64,000 bases of DNA, taken from assembly GCA_050084515.1 (NCBI GenBank), contig CM114274.1, positions 5,518,001-5,582,000 of the forward strand, in the 5' to 3' direction. Shown piece by piece: positions 11,845 through 22,839 of this stretch. How positions within the stretch are numbered: position 1 is the stretch's first letter; the number at the start of each line of letters is the position of its first letter. The translations under genes were made by a program, and so were the position numbers. The notes beneath the pieces are model-generated. The model was not told the DNA's origin, made no database searches, and saw nothing but the letters and a program-made list of their open reading frames with translations. The stretch is from Blasia pusilla. Lineage: Eukaryota > Marchantiophyta > Marchantiopsida > Blasiales.

Positions 11845-12560
11845 CGCTCCTCTCTCTCTCTCTCTCTCTCCCTCCCTGCCTCAGATCCAAACCACCGTAG
11901 AAGCAAAGAAACAAACCCTCACAATGCACGCCTAAAATGAACCGAACCCCACAACGTGATCCCGATCGGCCGATCCGTTGCCCCGATACGAGTTGGCGCA
12001 CGAACTCAGCAGATCGTGCACTATGAAGCCGCGCTCTATTAAGTCCCTGTGAATACCTTCCACGTCCAAGTCCCTGCGAAGACCTTCCACGTCAACGCCG
12101 ACTGCTGCAGCCGGTCCTTCTTTCGTCCTCCACAGGACCGCACCGGACAGACCCGGTCCCAATAGAACGAACCCGAAAAAAGCGGGGTGACGAGACCCGG
12201 TTTCCCCCGTTCGAGTATCGGCGCGGCTTACACGTGGAAATAGTAGCATCCGTTTCAGCGAGCGGAAACGTGCGTAGCCATTGAAGAATCGACACGTGGA
12301 TAAAGTCCTGGAAATCAGTACTGCGAACTGGAGCTTTCTTTGTGCGGCCTCCAACCAGGCGCCATTTTGCTAACAGCGAAGGCCGGTAACTATGACGTGA
12401 GGGAGTATCCTGATTCGGCAATTCCATTATAAGGGCCATGTGATTGGTTGCGCATTGGATGTTCGTGATTGGCCGTATTTTGACCGACGTGGAAGAAGGT
12501 TGGATTTTCACTGGTCATCTTGCGCACTTATGCATACCGGTCCCTAACTTCACTGTTAGC
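11845..12560 (-). promoter_or_regulatory. 5' UTR and promoter region of the PDI gene
   Basis: Directly upstream of the start is a (GA)n tract on the coding strand (11849-11871), typical of plant 5' UTRs. Further upstream lie ACGTGG cores near 12231 and 12294, TGACGTGA at 12393-12400 (the sequence recognised by bZIP factors of the unfolded protein response) and GACGTGG at 12486-12492. Three ATTGG (inverted CCAAT) motifs lie at 12443, 12454 and 12468. ER-stress induction is plausible for a PDI gene, but no canonical full ERSE spacing was found. The long antisense frames here are shadows. Confidence 0.5.
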
Positions 12561-13830
12561 CCTGTGTGTCAGGAAGACGGTCAGGCTCCTAACTTTGCGA
12601 ACAGTGGAAAGTGGTAGCTCTTACTAAATGGAGATGGCGAAAAACCAACAAAGGGTATTCGTTTTCCCCCGTGGTATGGGAAAAGACAGTTAATTTAATT
12701 ATTAGTTAATTTAATTCATGAAATTATTTTTTTATTTCTAAAAATATCAAATGTGAATTATAATTTTTTAATGATAAAAAATTAAAAAAAATTATATTTA
12801 AAAAAATTTAAAGGAATAACATTCCAGTCTTCTAGCTGATTCCATTCCTCAATTAAAATTTAAATAATATCTATATCCCCTAAATAATTTCATCCTTCAA
12901 TAAAATTTGAACCGTATCTACTCCTCCACCGTTCAAATTCATTTTCCTTTCCCATGAAATATGAGTTAAGAGACAAAAATTCTATTTTTTGTTATTTTTT
13001 AAAATTATTCCACTATTTTTCCTTATTATACATTTAGGATCATCCATCATAATATAATAATCAATTATGCGAAGGAATTGCGAGAGCAAGCGATTGATCC
13101 TCTAGCAAAGTGTTGCATCAATCTGCGTCGGAGTAGTGGCGTCGGGTCCACACATTCTATAATAACTTAAAGAGAGATTCAAGCAAGCACACCAAACGCG
13201 TGGATTTAATGAAATTATTTTTAAATAATGAAAAAAATCTTATTCCACTCAAATTTATTTTCTTTACCCATCTAATGTGACTTAAGAACAAAATCCAACA
13301 ATGTTGCTCTTTTGTCTTATTATCCCACTATTTGGGCATATAAGGTCACGCATTATTGTATAGAATTTTTGTTCCCTCTACATCTTGATATATCCATGGA
13401 CAAGTTGTCCCAACCAAGTTGGAAATCCTCACTAACTTCTTATGGTGAACTACTATGGTGCTCGTGTAACTTATATGACATGTATATTTGTGGTGAAGTA
13501 ATGCTAATTCAGATTCTTGTAAACCCAATGAGCCTCATGAAACTTTATGTTGCAAGTGGAATAGTCACAGCGTATGATTGGCATAGTATCAATTGATCAT
13601 AATACAATAAATAAATACAACTACCGATGTTGGAAGATAAAAATCTATATCTATATTATTATTGGAGAGTACCCTTTCATTTTGCAAACACCTCTCCTCT
13701 TGACACTTAGCACTTTCAACCAATAACATCGTTCGCTTTTCAACTCAATAGGATTCTTTTACATGGTACTTGAAAATTAATTATGGGAGATAATTTAAAC
13801 ACGTGCATCGCATAAGTTTACACGTGTTTT
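12561..13830. other. AT-rich intergenic DNA with a dispersed-repeat copy
   Basis: No supported gene. A frame of 94 codons at 13312-13596 has no recognisable content. The segment 13644-13740 is a copy of a dispersed repeat, listed separately. Confidence 0.4.
13644..13740 (+). repeat. Dispersed repeat starting TCTATATTATTATTGGAGAG
   Basis: The same terminal sequence starts a second copy at 35399-35510. The following 'GCAAA-ACCTCT-TTGACA' section is shared with that copy and with a segment in a SEH1 intron (31595-31650). The TC start after an A is reminiscent of Helitron 5' ends, but no CTRR 3' end was identified. Confidence 0.5.
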
Positions 13831-13839
13831 CTAAAAAAT

Positions 13840-13960
13840 TGCACATGTTGTGCGAATCCACATCGTCATACAACATACATCGCTAACATACCATACTCAC
13901 ATACATACATAACATAGACGAGAGCATCCACAAACACAAGTGTACCACAACTCGCCCCCC
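13840..13960 (-). repeat. Truncated 3' LTR of copy 1
   Basis: Immediately after the purine-rich tract, the minus-strand sequence resembles the first part of the LTR of copies 2-4. It has the same ending pattern ATGTATGTTGT..GATGTG...CGCACAACA. Only about 120 bp are present. Confidence 0.5.
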
Positions 13961-14124
13961 TAACTGGCGGTTAGGTCCCTCTAACTCCTAGGTAGCCCTA
14001 TAAATCTACTACATGCTATACACCTTCTTGGGTGCACGAATCAGAAGGCCGGGTGCTAGGTTGCCCCATCGTTAGTCGCCCATCTGTAATCCATATCATG
14101 CAAAGATCAAATCATCTACCTCTC

Positions 14125-15177
14125 CTAAGTACATCGAGGACAAACCCACCTTCCAGTAGGAACAACATCCATACGTGGAGTCAAACACATCATGTGCCAA
14201 CCCCTAGAACACCGATCACACACCAACATACGGGCTACGTTACCAACGAACTCACACAACATGCACCTCAATCTAGCACGTATCATGGCTAAGCTTGGGT
14301 CAACAATACCATCCACATTTGGAAGATTACATGGCGCACAATTACGCACATGGTCTTTCCAAACAACTCCATCACGACCCTCCAACATGAGAACTCCAGA
14401 AGCTAACACCTCGCGCACTCGTAAAATAGTGCGGCCTGCCGTCACATCCAACGTTGTCGGTGCAATCTGCTGCAAATAGACATAGTCCCCCATATGCAAC
14501 CTACGAATAGATGGTCGATAACCTCCACCCCGAATGGTTGCATACCGCAACGTATCCCTGTGTTGAGCAATGGCAAGATTCTCAAAGGCTGTTGGCATAA
14601 CTCTTCGAAAGAGCTCAGCCCGCTGAGAACACACTCTCATCCACATCTCTGGGTCATCAAGGTTCACCACCTCACTAGACTCCCGACGAATTGCTATTGG
14701 CAAGTCTAGATCTCGGCTGTATAAGAGAAAATAAGGTGAGAAAGAAGCAAAGGATGCTTGGCGATTGAACCTATACCCCATGGCTAACCATGGCAACTGA
14801 ATATCCCAATCTCCAAGATGCCCCTTCTGTAGGCCATACTTGCGCAATGCCCTCTTCACCGTCCGAACCACATGCTCAGCCAAACCATCCGCCTCTGGAT
14901 AATATCGAGACGTGGTCCGATGATCAATCAACGCCTCATCACACAAGACCTGAAACTCACCCTGAAACTCTGTACCTTGGTCGGTCAGCACTTCAGCTGG
15001 TGCACCAAAATGACTAAACACTCTATCAAGAAACGCATACGCCGTTCCCTTACTTTTCTTGTCAGGTAATGCCACCAACTCAATCCACTTGGAGAAGTGC
15101 TCCACCATCACCAACACATATCGATGATGTTGTACGATCAACATGTAACGGTCCCAAGAAAGTCCACACTCCAACAA
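14125..15177 (-). pseudogene. Integrase core with C-terminal PHD finger, copy 1
   Basis: A 350-codon open stretch. It contains integrase catalytic-core sequence: YVLVMVEHFSKWIELVALPD, then LTDQGTEF with the second catalytic Asp, and YYPEADGLAEHVV with the catalytic Glu. The first catalytic Asp (WSVDFLG) is in another frame just upstream, so there is a frameshift near 15150. After an HTH/SH3-like region (GDYVYLQQ...VREVL.SGVLMLEGRDG) the last 46 residues form a complete C4HC3 PHD finger: CMLC, CDRC, GWHMMC and WVCPRC. PHD fingers bind histone H3 tails. Chromoviruses carry a chromodomain at this position instead. The zinc-binding HHCC domain lies upstream at about 15200-15380 (HEELGHFGVKHTY and HCMVCDRV). 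Confidence 0.85.
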
Positions 15178-15199
15178 TAACCCAACCCCATAATAGGCA

Positions 15200-17270
15200 A
15201 GGGGTATAACTGTGGTATAGGGGCATTGAATGATGCCCTCACCCGGTCACAAACCATACAATGTGATACCAACTGCTGCACCTGAGTATGCATGCCACGC
15301 CACAAATACTAACCAAGGAGTAAGCTATACGTATGCTTTACCCCAAAATGTCCCAACTCCTCATGGGCATGTCGCACAATGCGCTCTCTCTGAGCCAAAT
15401 GCGGCACTACTTATACTCTACCATCCTCCCACACACGGAGAATATGTGTTCCCTCCAATTGATACCTCTTAGCACGTTGAAGAACACGGTCTCGCTCCTT
15501 GGCACTCACTATGCCTGGCACCTTACTGGTCCGTAGGAACTCCAACACCAACGCATCATCATGAATATCACGCTGATCTGTACCACTATCTCCAACCTTA
15601 GGATCTGAAGGCTGGCCATCTATCCTCTAACTAGAGTAAGATGTCATGTGGTCCTCCATACTAGAGTCCACCTCTAACCAACATAAAAAGGCGGATGCAT
15701 GCCAACCCGGCACCATCTCCTCATCAACCTAGCCATGCCATCTAGCCCCAGTTGCATCCTCTTGGCTAGTACATGGGTTCCTACTCAACCCATCAGCATC
15801 AAGGTTGGCAACTCCAAGTCTATGTACGACATGGAAGTCATACTCCTATAAGATAAGAGCCCACCGTGCAAGATTCCCTGTAAGCTTGTCAGACTTCATC
15901 AACCACTTGAGCGGCTGGTGATCAGTAACAAGGGTAAATTGTGTGCCAAACAATTAACACCTAAAGTGTGCCCCAGCCCACACTAATGCCAAGCACTCTC
16001 CCTCATATGAACTATAGCGTGACTCCACTGCATTATTCGAACGACTTGCATAGGCCACCACAAACTCCATGTGCTCATCATCATGTTGTGTCAACACCGC
16101 TCCAAGTCCCAACCTACTCCAATCAGTGTGTAACTGAAATAGGCGTCCTCTGATAGGTCTCCTCAAGATAGGTGCCGCCACCAACTGGGCCTTGAGCTCC
16201 ATAAAAGCTCTCTCCTGATCATCTCCCTAGTGCCACTCATGATCTGATTTCAACAATTTGTTCAAAGGCTTTGCCATAGCACTAAATCCCTTCACATACC
16301 TCCGATAGTACTTCGCCAATCCCATGAATGCCCGAACTCTACTCACATCTACCGGATGAGGAATAAGTGCAATAACCTCCACCTTTGCTTGCTGAACTCC
16401 CAAACCACCTGGATAGATCACATGACCCAAGTACTCAACATCCTCATGGAAGAACTTACACTTTCTTGGATGCAAACGTAGACCATGAGCTTTCAACCGC
16501 TCAAACACAATCTACAAATATATCTGATACTCCTCCACCGTATTACTGAACACCAAGATATCATCAATGTAACACCGAACAAAATCCAACCTTGCTAGGA
16601 TCCTGTCCATCACTCTCTGAAACTCGACACGTGCATTCTTCAACCCAAAGGGTAAGAATTTCCAGTGGTACAAAAAATCCTTGCCATGAGAGTTGACACC
16701 CCAAAATGTTGTCTTGGCCTTGTCACTCTCTCGAATCGGCAACTGATGGTATCCTGCCCAAAGATCCAAAGTACTAAAAATCTTTGCATGTCCCACCACA
16801 TCAAAGATCTCCTCAGGTGTAGGCATGGCATACCTATCAGCCTTGGTCTGCCGATTGATAGGACGGTAATCTCCACACATCCGCCTATCCGTGTAGTTGC
16901 CATCAACATCCTTTTTAGCAGGCATGACAGTGGCTGATGCATACTCTCCATGCAACAACTCCACTAATCCAGCCTCCCAAAGGTCCAACGTCCTACTCTG
17001 AATCAGGTCCCTCTCCATATCACTATTTCGGTAGGGACGACGGAAGATTGGCGTATCACTAGCCAAATCAATCCGTATACCGAGTCCAACCAAAGCACCC
17101 AACTCCTTCATGCTAAAGGCAAAACAACTCCTATAAGCACGTAGGAACTGTGTCAAGCGTCGTTTCTCACCTCCCGTAAGCTTGGGCCCAAGTAATGGCT
17201 CCCAAGTCTCCTCCACTAGAACACGATGCCATTGGCTGCTACGCAACCCCCTCACAAGATGGTACACCCT
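15200..17270 (-). pseudogene. Reverse transcriptase, RNase H and integrase N-terminus, copy 1
   Basis: Read from 17267 downward. RT begins after ETWEPLLGPKLTGGEKRRL. Recognisable RT motifs are CGDYRPINRQTKADRYAMPT, FSTLDLWAGYHQLPI, LPFGLKNARVEFQRVMDRIL and the catalytic RCYIDDILVFS (YxDD box). The thumb and connection follow (KCKFFHEDVEYLGHVI, RVRAFMGLAKYYRRYVKGFS), then RNase H (FQLHTDWSRLGLGAVLTQHD, VAYASRSNNAVESRYSSYEG, FTLVTDHQPLKWLM). The integrase HHCC zinc domain lies near 15240-15380. Stops occur at about 16509, at 16227 (a TGG in copy 2 is TAG here) and near 15951, so it is not translatable as one protein. Confidence 0.85.
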
Positions 17271-17299
17271 TAGCTACACCATCATCTGAGCAAATAACT

Positions 17300-18345
17300 C
17301 CTCCACCAGCATGAGCAACCAACTCCATATGCCCGGCCATTACATCCCATTTATTCCAAGGATGCAAAATACTACTCTCCTCACCCCCAGCCGATGCCTC
17401 TACCGTCCCGGTAGCAATCGAGCTCATCACAAGGGGTGGAAGACCCACATACATAGTCCGACGTCGATGCTGCTCGGCCATACCAAGACTCAAAATCCAA
17501 GTCCCATCGCACGCTCTCTCTCTCATCAGCGTTAGGCTCCACCAACTATCGCACATGAGAATCCCATACAAGCCCAGGACCACCTTCCCTGTAGGCATGT
17601 GACGAGGGAAAACTCACAAATGTGGGTAGTGCCATCCTAGGGTGGCCCACACGGTTCACCACTGCCATGGGTGACTAATCAATAACCCTCACCACCTGAG
17701 AAAGTCACCCAGTATCCAAGATAATATCCACTGTAAGGCAAGGATCTTGCTGCACTGCATCATATGCTCGACGTAGAACCTCCCTAGGCAACAAGTTTGT
17801 CCACCACAAGCGTGGACGATGTGCACGCGAGCCAACTCGCACTGCATCCAACAACACCGCTGGTCCAATCCAAGACCACACCTCATGAACACTCGCCATC
17901 ATCTGGATCCGAGTGTCACCCAACAATGGAACATTCTCTAGAATGTAAGCTGGAGCACGTGCCTGATGAACCTGAAGATGTCATAAAACCCGTAACATCT
18001 CCCAAAACAATCGAGACCTAGGGTCGTGTAATCCCTCACCACGACCAGCACGTGTATGACCCTGACATGGCCATCCAGCAATCACCAAATCCACAAGACC
18101 AACCCTCTCAAGGTCCTACATCCCCAACAGTGCAATGTGTGACAGCAAAGCACGCTGGTACCCACAAATAGCTGATGGCGGCAACAACTCAGGATATCTC
18201 CGCATCAACTAACCAATATGTCGGGATGAGACTCTGTGAGCCATCCCATCTCGCTCCACATACACGTATCTCCGCACAGGAATACCGGTTTACAACACTG
18301 CAGCCAAACCAGTGCTAATCCTACCAAAGAGATCTAACACACAAA
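17300..18345 (-). pseudogene. Captured cytosine-5 DNA methyltransferase domain (DNMT3-like), copy 1
   Basis: Read from 18340 downward. Motif I (SAM binding) is VLDLFGRISTGLAAVL. Motif IV is VDLVIAGWPCQGHTRAGRG, with the catalytic Cys codon at 18065-18067. Motif VI is AYILENVPLLGD. Motif VIII is RAHRPRLWWTNLLP. A DNMT3-like LTVDIILDTG and the closing LVWDSHVRQLVEPNADERE complete the fold. The enzyme would transfer a methyl group from SAM to cytosine in DNA. The motif VIII form and the ending resemble DNMT3 rather than MET1 or CMT. The domain sits between protease and RT in the same strand and order as in copy 2. In-frame stops (for example TAG at 18116-18118, where copy 2 has CAG) make it inactive here. 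Confidence 0.85.
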
Positions 18346-19712
18346 TGCCCTCCGGCGGATACTGCCATACAATGGGTGTAGTATCCAAAGGGGATAACCC
18401 AACTGGACCAGAAGTAGGAGTCCGCCGTGGGGCCTCCTCTTCCTCGTGAGGTATAACAGCCTCACACCAAGCCTCCTGCACTAGGCGATCAGCCTCTTGT
18501 CGTAGTGCACCGCCTGAACTCCAAAGTGGCACATCCAACGGTGAGGATGCCACTGCTGCAAAACTAGGGACCCCCTCTACCTCCTCATGCACAGGAAAAT
18601 CCATAGCATAAAGATTACCTCCAAAAAGTCTCTTGGCCAAGTGACTTCTCCACTAAAACCAGCCACAGATGCTAACGACGTTGGGGAAGACCCTCTTGGT
18701 CGAGCCCCATAAATAAATCTCACAAGAACCTGGCTCATACGTCCATCCCCGGGCTGCCAACCAGGTCTATAAGACGTTGTCTGAGTCCAGTAGTCCATCT
18801 GAAAATCCATTGGGTACAATACTGCTCCTCCAACTAGTACATCATACGACTCGGCTCATGTGACCACTGCAGGTACTCCCAACCAAGAGCTATCAATCGC
18901 ATGATCTGGTCTCAATTGTATAGAAAACTTCTCCAGTGTCATGAATTGAGACCTATCATTGGCTCCTCCAAGTGATGTTTGAATCTAGAAAGTGGGCAAG
19001 GCTCAAGCTCTGACCTCCGAATACCCAAACCAATACATGCCGCCTTTCCCAACATCAAAGGATGGGCACCAGAGTCTAACAAGACTTTATATGGTCTATA
19101 CACCTATCCTGTAGGACTCACCAATTGGAATATCTCATCTGTAGTTTACTATGGACATTTTGGGGCCGCCCGCTCCAAAATGTCCATAGTAAACTCTAGC
19201 AGCGACCGAATCAGTGGGCTAGAAGCTCTTCACGCGGCGCTTAACCGGAAACTTTGGTTGTCCAACATACATATACCAGGTGACAGCCTCTCACGATCAA
19301 TAGCTAGCCGGGTTGGTAATGCATCCATCTTCGCCGCTGCTGCCTGCCAAGTAGCACTGATACTCAATGCTACACCTGACATAGAGGGTCGCTCCACCGC
19401 AACACCCTCATCCACCTCAACACGTGTAGCAATAACACCCCCACGTTCACACAACGTGGCTGCTAGCTGAAGTACAGGAGCTAAGTCAACTCCTGAGGCA
19501 ATCACCTCCATGGCCGAAAACAATGGGGATCCCAACACTGAAGTTGCCATCCGCAATATTGCACTAGATGCTGCATCCGTGTCTACTACACACGATGTAG
19601 ATACCTCAGTCTCCACTGTTGGCTCAATAGGCTGCGTAGGAACCATGGATGGAGTCCTAAGCACCTCAGACAACAAGAATGACTGGGGAAGCCTAGCTCG
19701 CTTCCACCTCAC
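18346..19712 (-). pseudogene. Aspartic-protease-like segment between gag and DNMT, copy 1
   Basis: Minus-strand frames include VLLDSGAHPLMLGKAA (about 19095-19050), with LLDSG in place of the usual LLDTG/DSG of retroviral-type proteases, and later YDVLVGGAVLYPM. The upstream part (19712-19230) is alanine-rich, without a known domain. Copy 2 has the same order, with VLLDSG and YDVLVGGAML. The protease would cleave the polyprotein. Frame breaks are present. Confidence 0.6.
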
Positions 19713-19842
19713 CCCTCTGTGGGGTCCAACTCACAAGGATCGCTCCTCTCATAATCGGTGACGCCAACCTCGTGCCGCACTCGCCATATAAGAGAGATCA
19801 TCCCCTACATAAGAGGTGGAAGCCCCTGCTCCCGAACCCGCT

Positions 19843-21069
19843 CTATCTTTGGATACCACCCATAGTAGCCAACTCTCGCTCCAATCGCTCAATCTCGGCA
19901 GCCATAGCTGACTCTGTCGTAGTGGTAGGGGTAGCCACCGTAGGCTCTCCAACCATTGGTCCACCTCTACCATCCCTACCACCTTGGCCTCTCGGAGCTA
20001 CTCCCCTATGGCCGTGGCCTGATCTCAACTCTTGATGAAGATCAAAGCAACGCTCTCGAGGATGACCTGGTCTCCCGCAATAATCACATTGAGTTGGGGC
20101 AGATTGAGGCCTATCCTCCAAAGTCCGTCTCCCATCCTCTTGGGGAAAAAACCTCCTAACATGATCACCGCCACATGTCCAACATGACTGTCCTTGCTGC
20201 GGGGCAGCAAATGAAGGCAATGGTCTCTGCGCGAGTGTCCCTCTAGGACCTGACTGAGGTCGTGTGTACCCCCCACGACTCCCACTACTACTACCACCAC
20301 CACTACTACAAGACTGTGAGGTGGATTTCTGAACACGAGAAGTAGTAGTTGTATCCCTACTGAATGCGGATGTCACCACTCTCTCCTCCACCATATTAAG
20401 CTCAATCTTCTCAGATAGAGCAAACACATGGGTCAATGTGGGTGAATCATCACTCATAAGAGTAGCATCACGTACCCTGCGGCGCAACTCTCTGTCCAAG
20501 ATCCCATACCAAAACTGGATTGCATGAGCCTCAGTCACACCTTGGGTAACTAAAATCCAGCTTCGCATACGAGTGTATGCCTCACGAAGACTCTAACCAG
20601 TCTTTCGCTCAAATTCCTGAAGATTCCTCAACTTCTCTCTCTTCACTCCCTGATAGTTCTTCTTCAACCTCTTGAAGAACTCTGCAACTGGGTTGAACGA
20701 TGGTGGGGCACTTGTACCTCCACTAGTGCCCCCACTGGTACCTCCATGGGTACCTCCACTGGTACTCCCACTCCCGCTCGTACTCGTACCACTCAACGTC
20801 GGGCTGATTGGCATAGTAGGAGCACTACTACCAATACCACCATGGGTGATAAACACATGGCCTAGAGACCAATATTGTCTCCACGCCTCAATCTCAGCAA
20901 CATGGTCCTTCCTAAACTCATGGTAATCATCCATGGGTGGTCCCTCCAAGTGCTGAAACAACCCCTTCCAAGCCAAGAAGGGTGTAAACAACATGGCGTT
21001 CCGCAACATCTGCATATCACACCACGTATCAAACTCATGCATGAAGTCCTCCAACTCAATGGTGACCAC
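19843..21069 (-). pseudogene. Gag-like protein with zinc knuckles, copy 1
   Basis: One reading frame with a single internal TAG (20593-20595). The N-terminal part is a retrotransposon gag domain (AWKGLFQHLEG, EFFKRLKKNYQGVKREKLRNL, then SLREAYTRM and FWYGILDRELRRRV). A low-complexity linker of repeated GGTSGGTSGGTSG follows GSGSTSGG. The C-terminal part has a full CCHC zinc knuckle (CDYCGRPGHPRERC) preceded by a degenerate one (CWTCGGDHVRRF, last Cys lost). A coiled-coil-like stretch (MAAEIERLERELATM) ends it. The protein would form the particle and bind RNA. The true start may lie slightly upstream of the Met at 21069. Confidence 0.8.
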
Positions 21070-21250
21070 TGGTCCTTCATGGCCCTATATATCCCGTGGA
21101 TCGTCGTGGGCCCTTCATGGCCCCATATATTTGATGGCATGTCCCAAATCAATGGACCTACAATACTCGATAACAACGTAGAAGACTCGGTGTTTGGAAC
21201 ACCCCCGTCCTCCTCTTCATCAACCGTCCTCCTCTTCATCAACCTTCGGA

Positions 21251-22780
21251 AGTGGAAAAGGTAGCCGATACCTCAATCCACTCCAAGTAAAACCACCACT
21301 ATCCGCACCACGGTCCCCAACCAGACCACCAGACAGCTCCGTGATGACCAACGCCGATGCCGCACCACCACCAAATTACCACCACTAAGTAACCAAGTGA
21401 CGTCGATGCCGCTGTACTATTCTAGCTCTACTAGCTATGGGTGTAGGAAACCTAACATGTCATCACCACAAGAAGCCTCCCATGGTCTAGTGGTCATCAC
21501 TCCAACCTCACTACCGGTAGCACACAGGAGTAACAGTACTTTGGAAATCAGCGTCAACCCTAATAATGGGCGCGCAAGCAAGAAGCAACGATGGAGGGGA
21601 TCCAAACACAGGAAGTCGAACGACAATCCTCCAATCGCAAATGGAAATCCAGGTAACACAATCCACCAAACGTGGTGCCCCATGAATCCACAAAATCCAC
21701 CACACAATTCTAACGCAATAGCTACTCCGCGGCGGGTCGGTGACATGCTAGTCAGACTCGCGACACCTGAAAATATCACCTGCATGGAGAGGCTACACCA
21801 TACTATATGCTAGAGGTCCATCAACCAAAAACCTGAGAAAAATAAAGCGCCTAACACATCTCCAAACAGCACCAAATGAGCTACACCAGTGTGTACACTG
21901 GCATAGTTAAGAACTCATCACTTAAGCGTCTTCCAGTTATGCAACACTCAAATCACAAATCCTGCAAAAATTGCCTCACACCCAAGCTAGCAAGCTTGCT
22001 TGCTTGCTCCTTGCTCCGCCTCTCACGCCCACTCACCCCGAGCTACCACGAATTGCCTCGAGTTGCCTAGAAGCCTCTGTCGAAACCAGACAAACTTGCT
22101 GTCCATACACCTCAAGAATCGCAAATCTGACAGCGCTTCCGCCCAGATTCATGCACGCAGAAATCCGCAACGCTCCACACACTCAAGCAGATAGCTTCAC
22201 ATGAGATCACAATACAAGTAGTAACATGAACCTCTCACCAACTCCCTTGACGGAATCCGGCGATCTAAAGCGCGTTGGAAAGCTCTCAGCAAGGCGCTTC
22301 TTTCCCAACCAACCACGAACCAGATTCCTACCTCCAACATAGGCCACAAGCCACGAACATCCACGGTTGAGTACACAATCAACCCTAACCAGATCCTACT
22401 AATCCACAATCGAAGCCACCATCGATCTACTCTAGTTCTTTGAGTGAAATTCATGAAAGACCTACAGTCATAAAACATGTATAGAATCACATACAATCGA
22501 GCCAAACCCACTCCACGATGGGAGAATCCAAGTTGAAGCTTGCGGGAACCACCATAGCCAAGAGCTCTACTCACTACCAAGGCTAACTCCCACCGCAACA
22601 GGCTCAACTCAAAGAACTAACTGTTCTTTGAGTGCACTCCATACTGTATCCTCCAACCTAAGAGCGGGCCCTACTGGAAAAGTCACCCTCAAGCTATTAT
22701 AACTAAGACATTGCAAACATATTCGAGCACTGACATAAAATTAAAGTGAGGTGAAATGACGGTAATACAAAATTGTTAGA
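21251..22780. other. Presumed 5' leader of copy 1, no recognised coding
   Basis: Frames of 60-138 codons on both strands match nothing recognised. By position this is the 5' leader or LTR side of copy 1, but it does not resemble the LTR units found at 23195-23913, 49510-50257 and 61150-61887. A boundary could not be set. Confidence 0.3.
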
Positions 22781-22839
22781 TTAAACAAAGATTGATGATA
22801 ATTGTTTCCCTATGAGGAATAAAGTAATACTTAAAACTG

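Larger units (their letters stand above)
13840..21250 (-). mobile_element. Ty3/gypsy-type LTR retrotransposon, copy 1 (gag-PR-DNMT-RT-RH-IN-PHD)
   Basis: Read on the minus strand, the element runs from gag (about 21069) through a protease-like segment, a cytosine methyltransferase, reverse transcriptase, RNase H and integrase to a PHD finger (14128). A purine-rich tract (GTTAGGGGGGCGAG on the minus strand, near 13960) then leads into a truncated LTR start (about 13960-13840). Integrase after RT/RNase H is the Ty3/gypsy order. Copy 2 at 49510-56640 has the same arrangement with substantial divergence. Several stops and at least one frameshift show that this copy is dead. The 5' LTR was not recognised; the leader may extend to about 22690. 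Confidence 0.85.

Noticed and set aside
20672-20926. Plus-strand frame with repeated VPPLVPP
   Set aside because: Antisense shadow of the GGTSGGTSG linker in gag on the minus strand.
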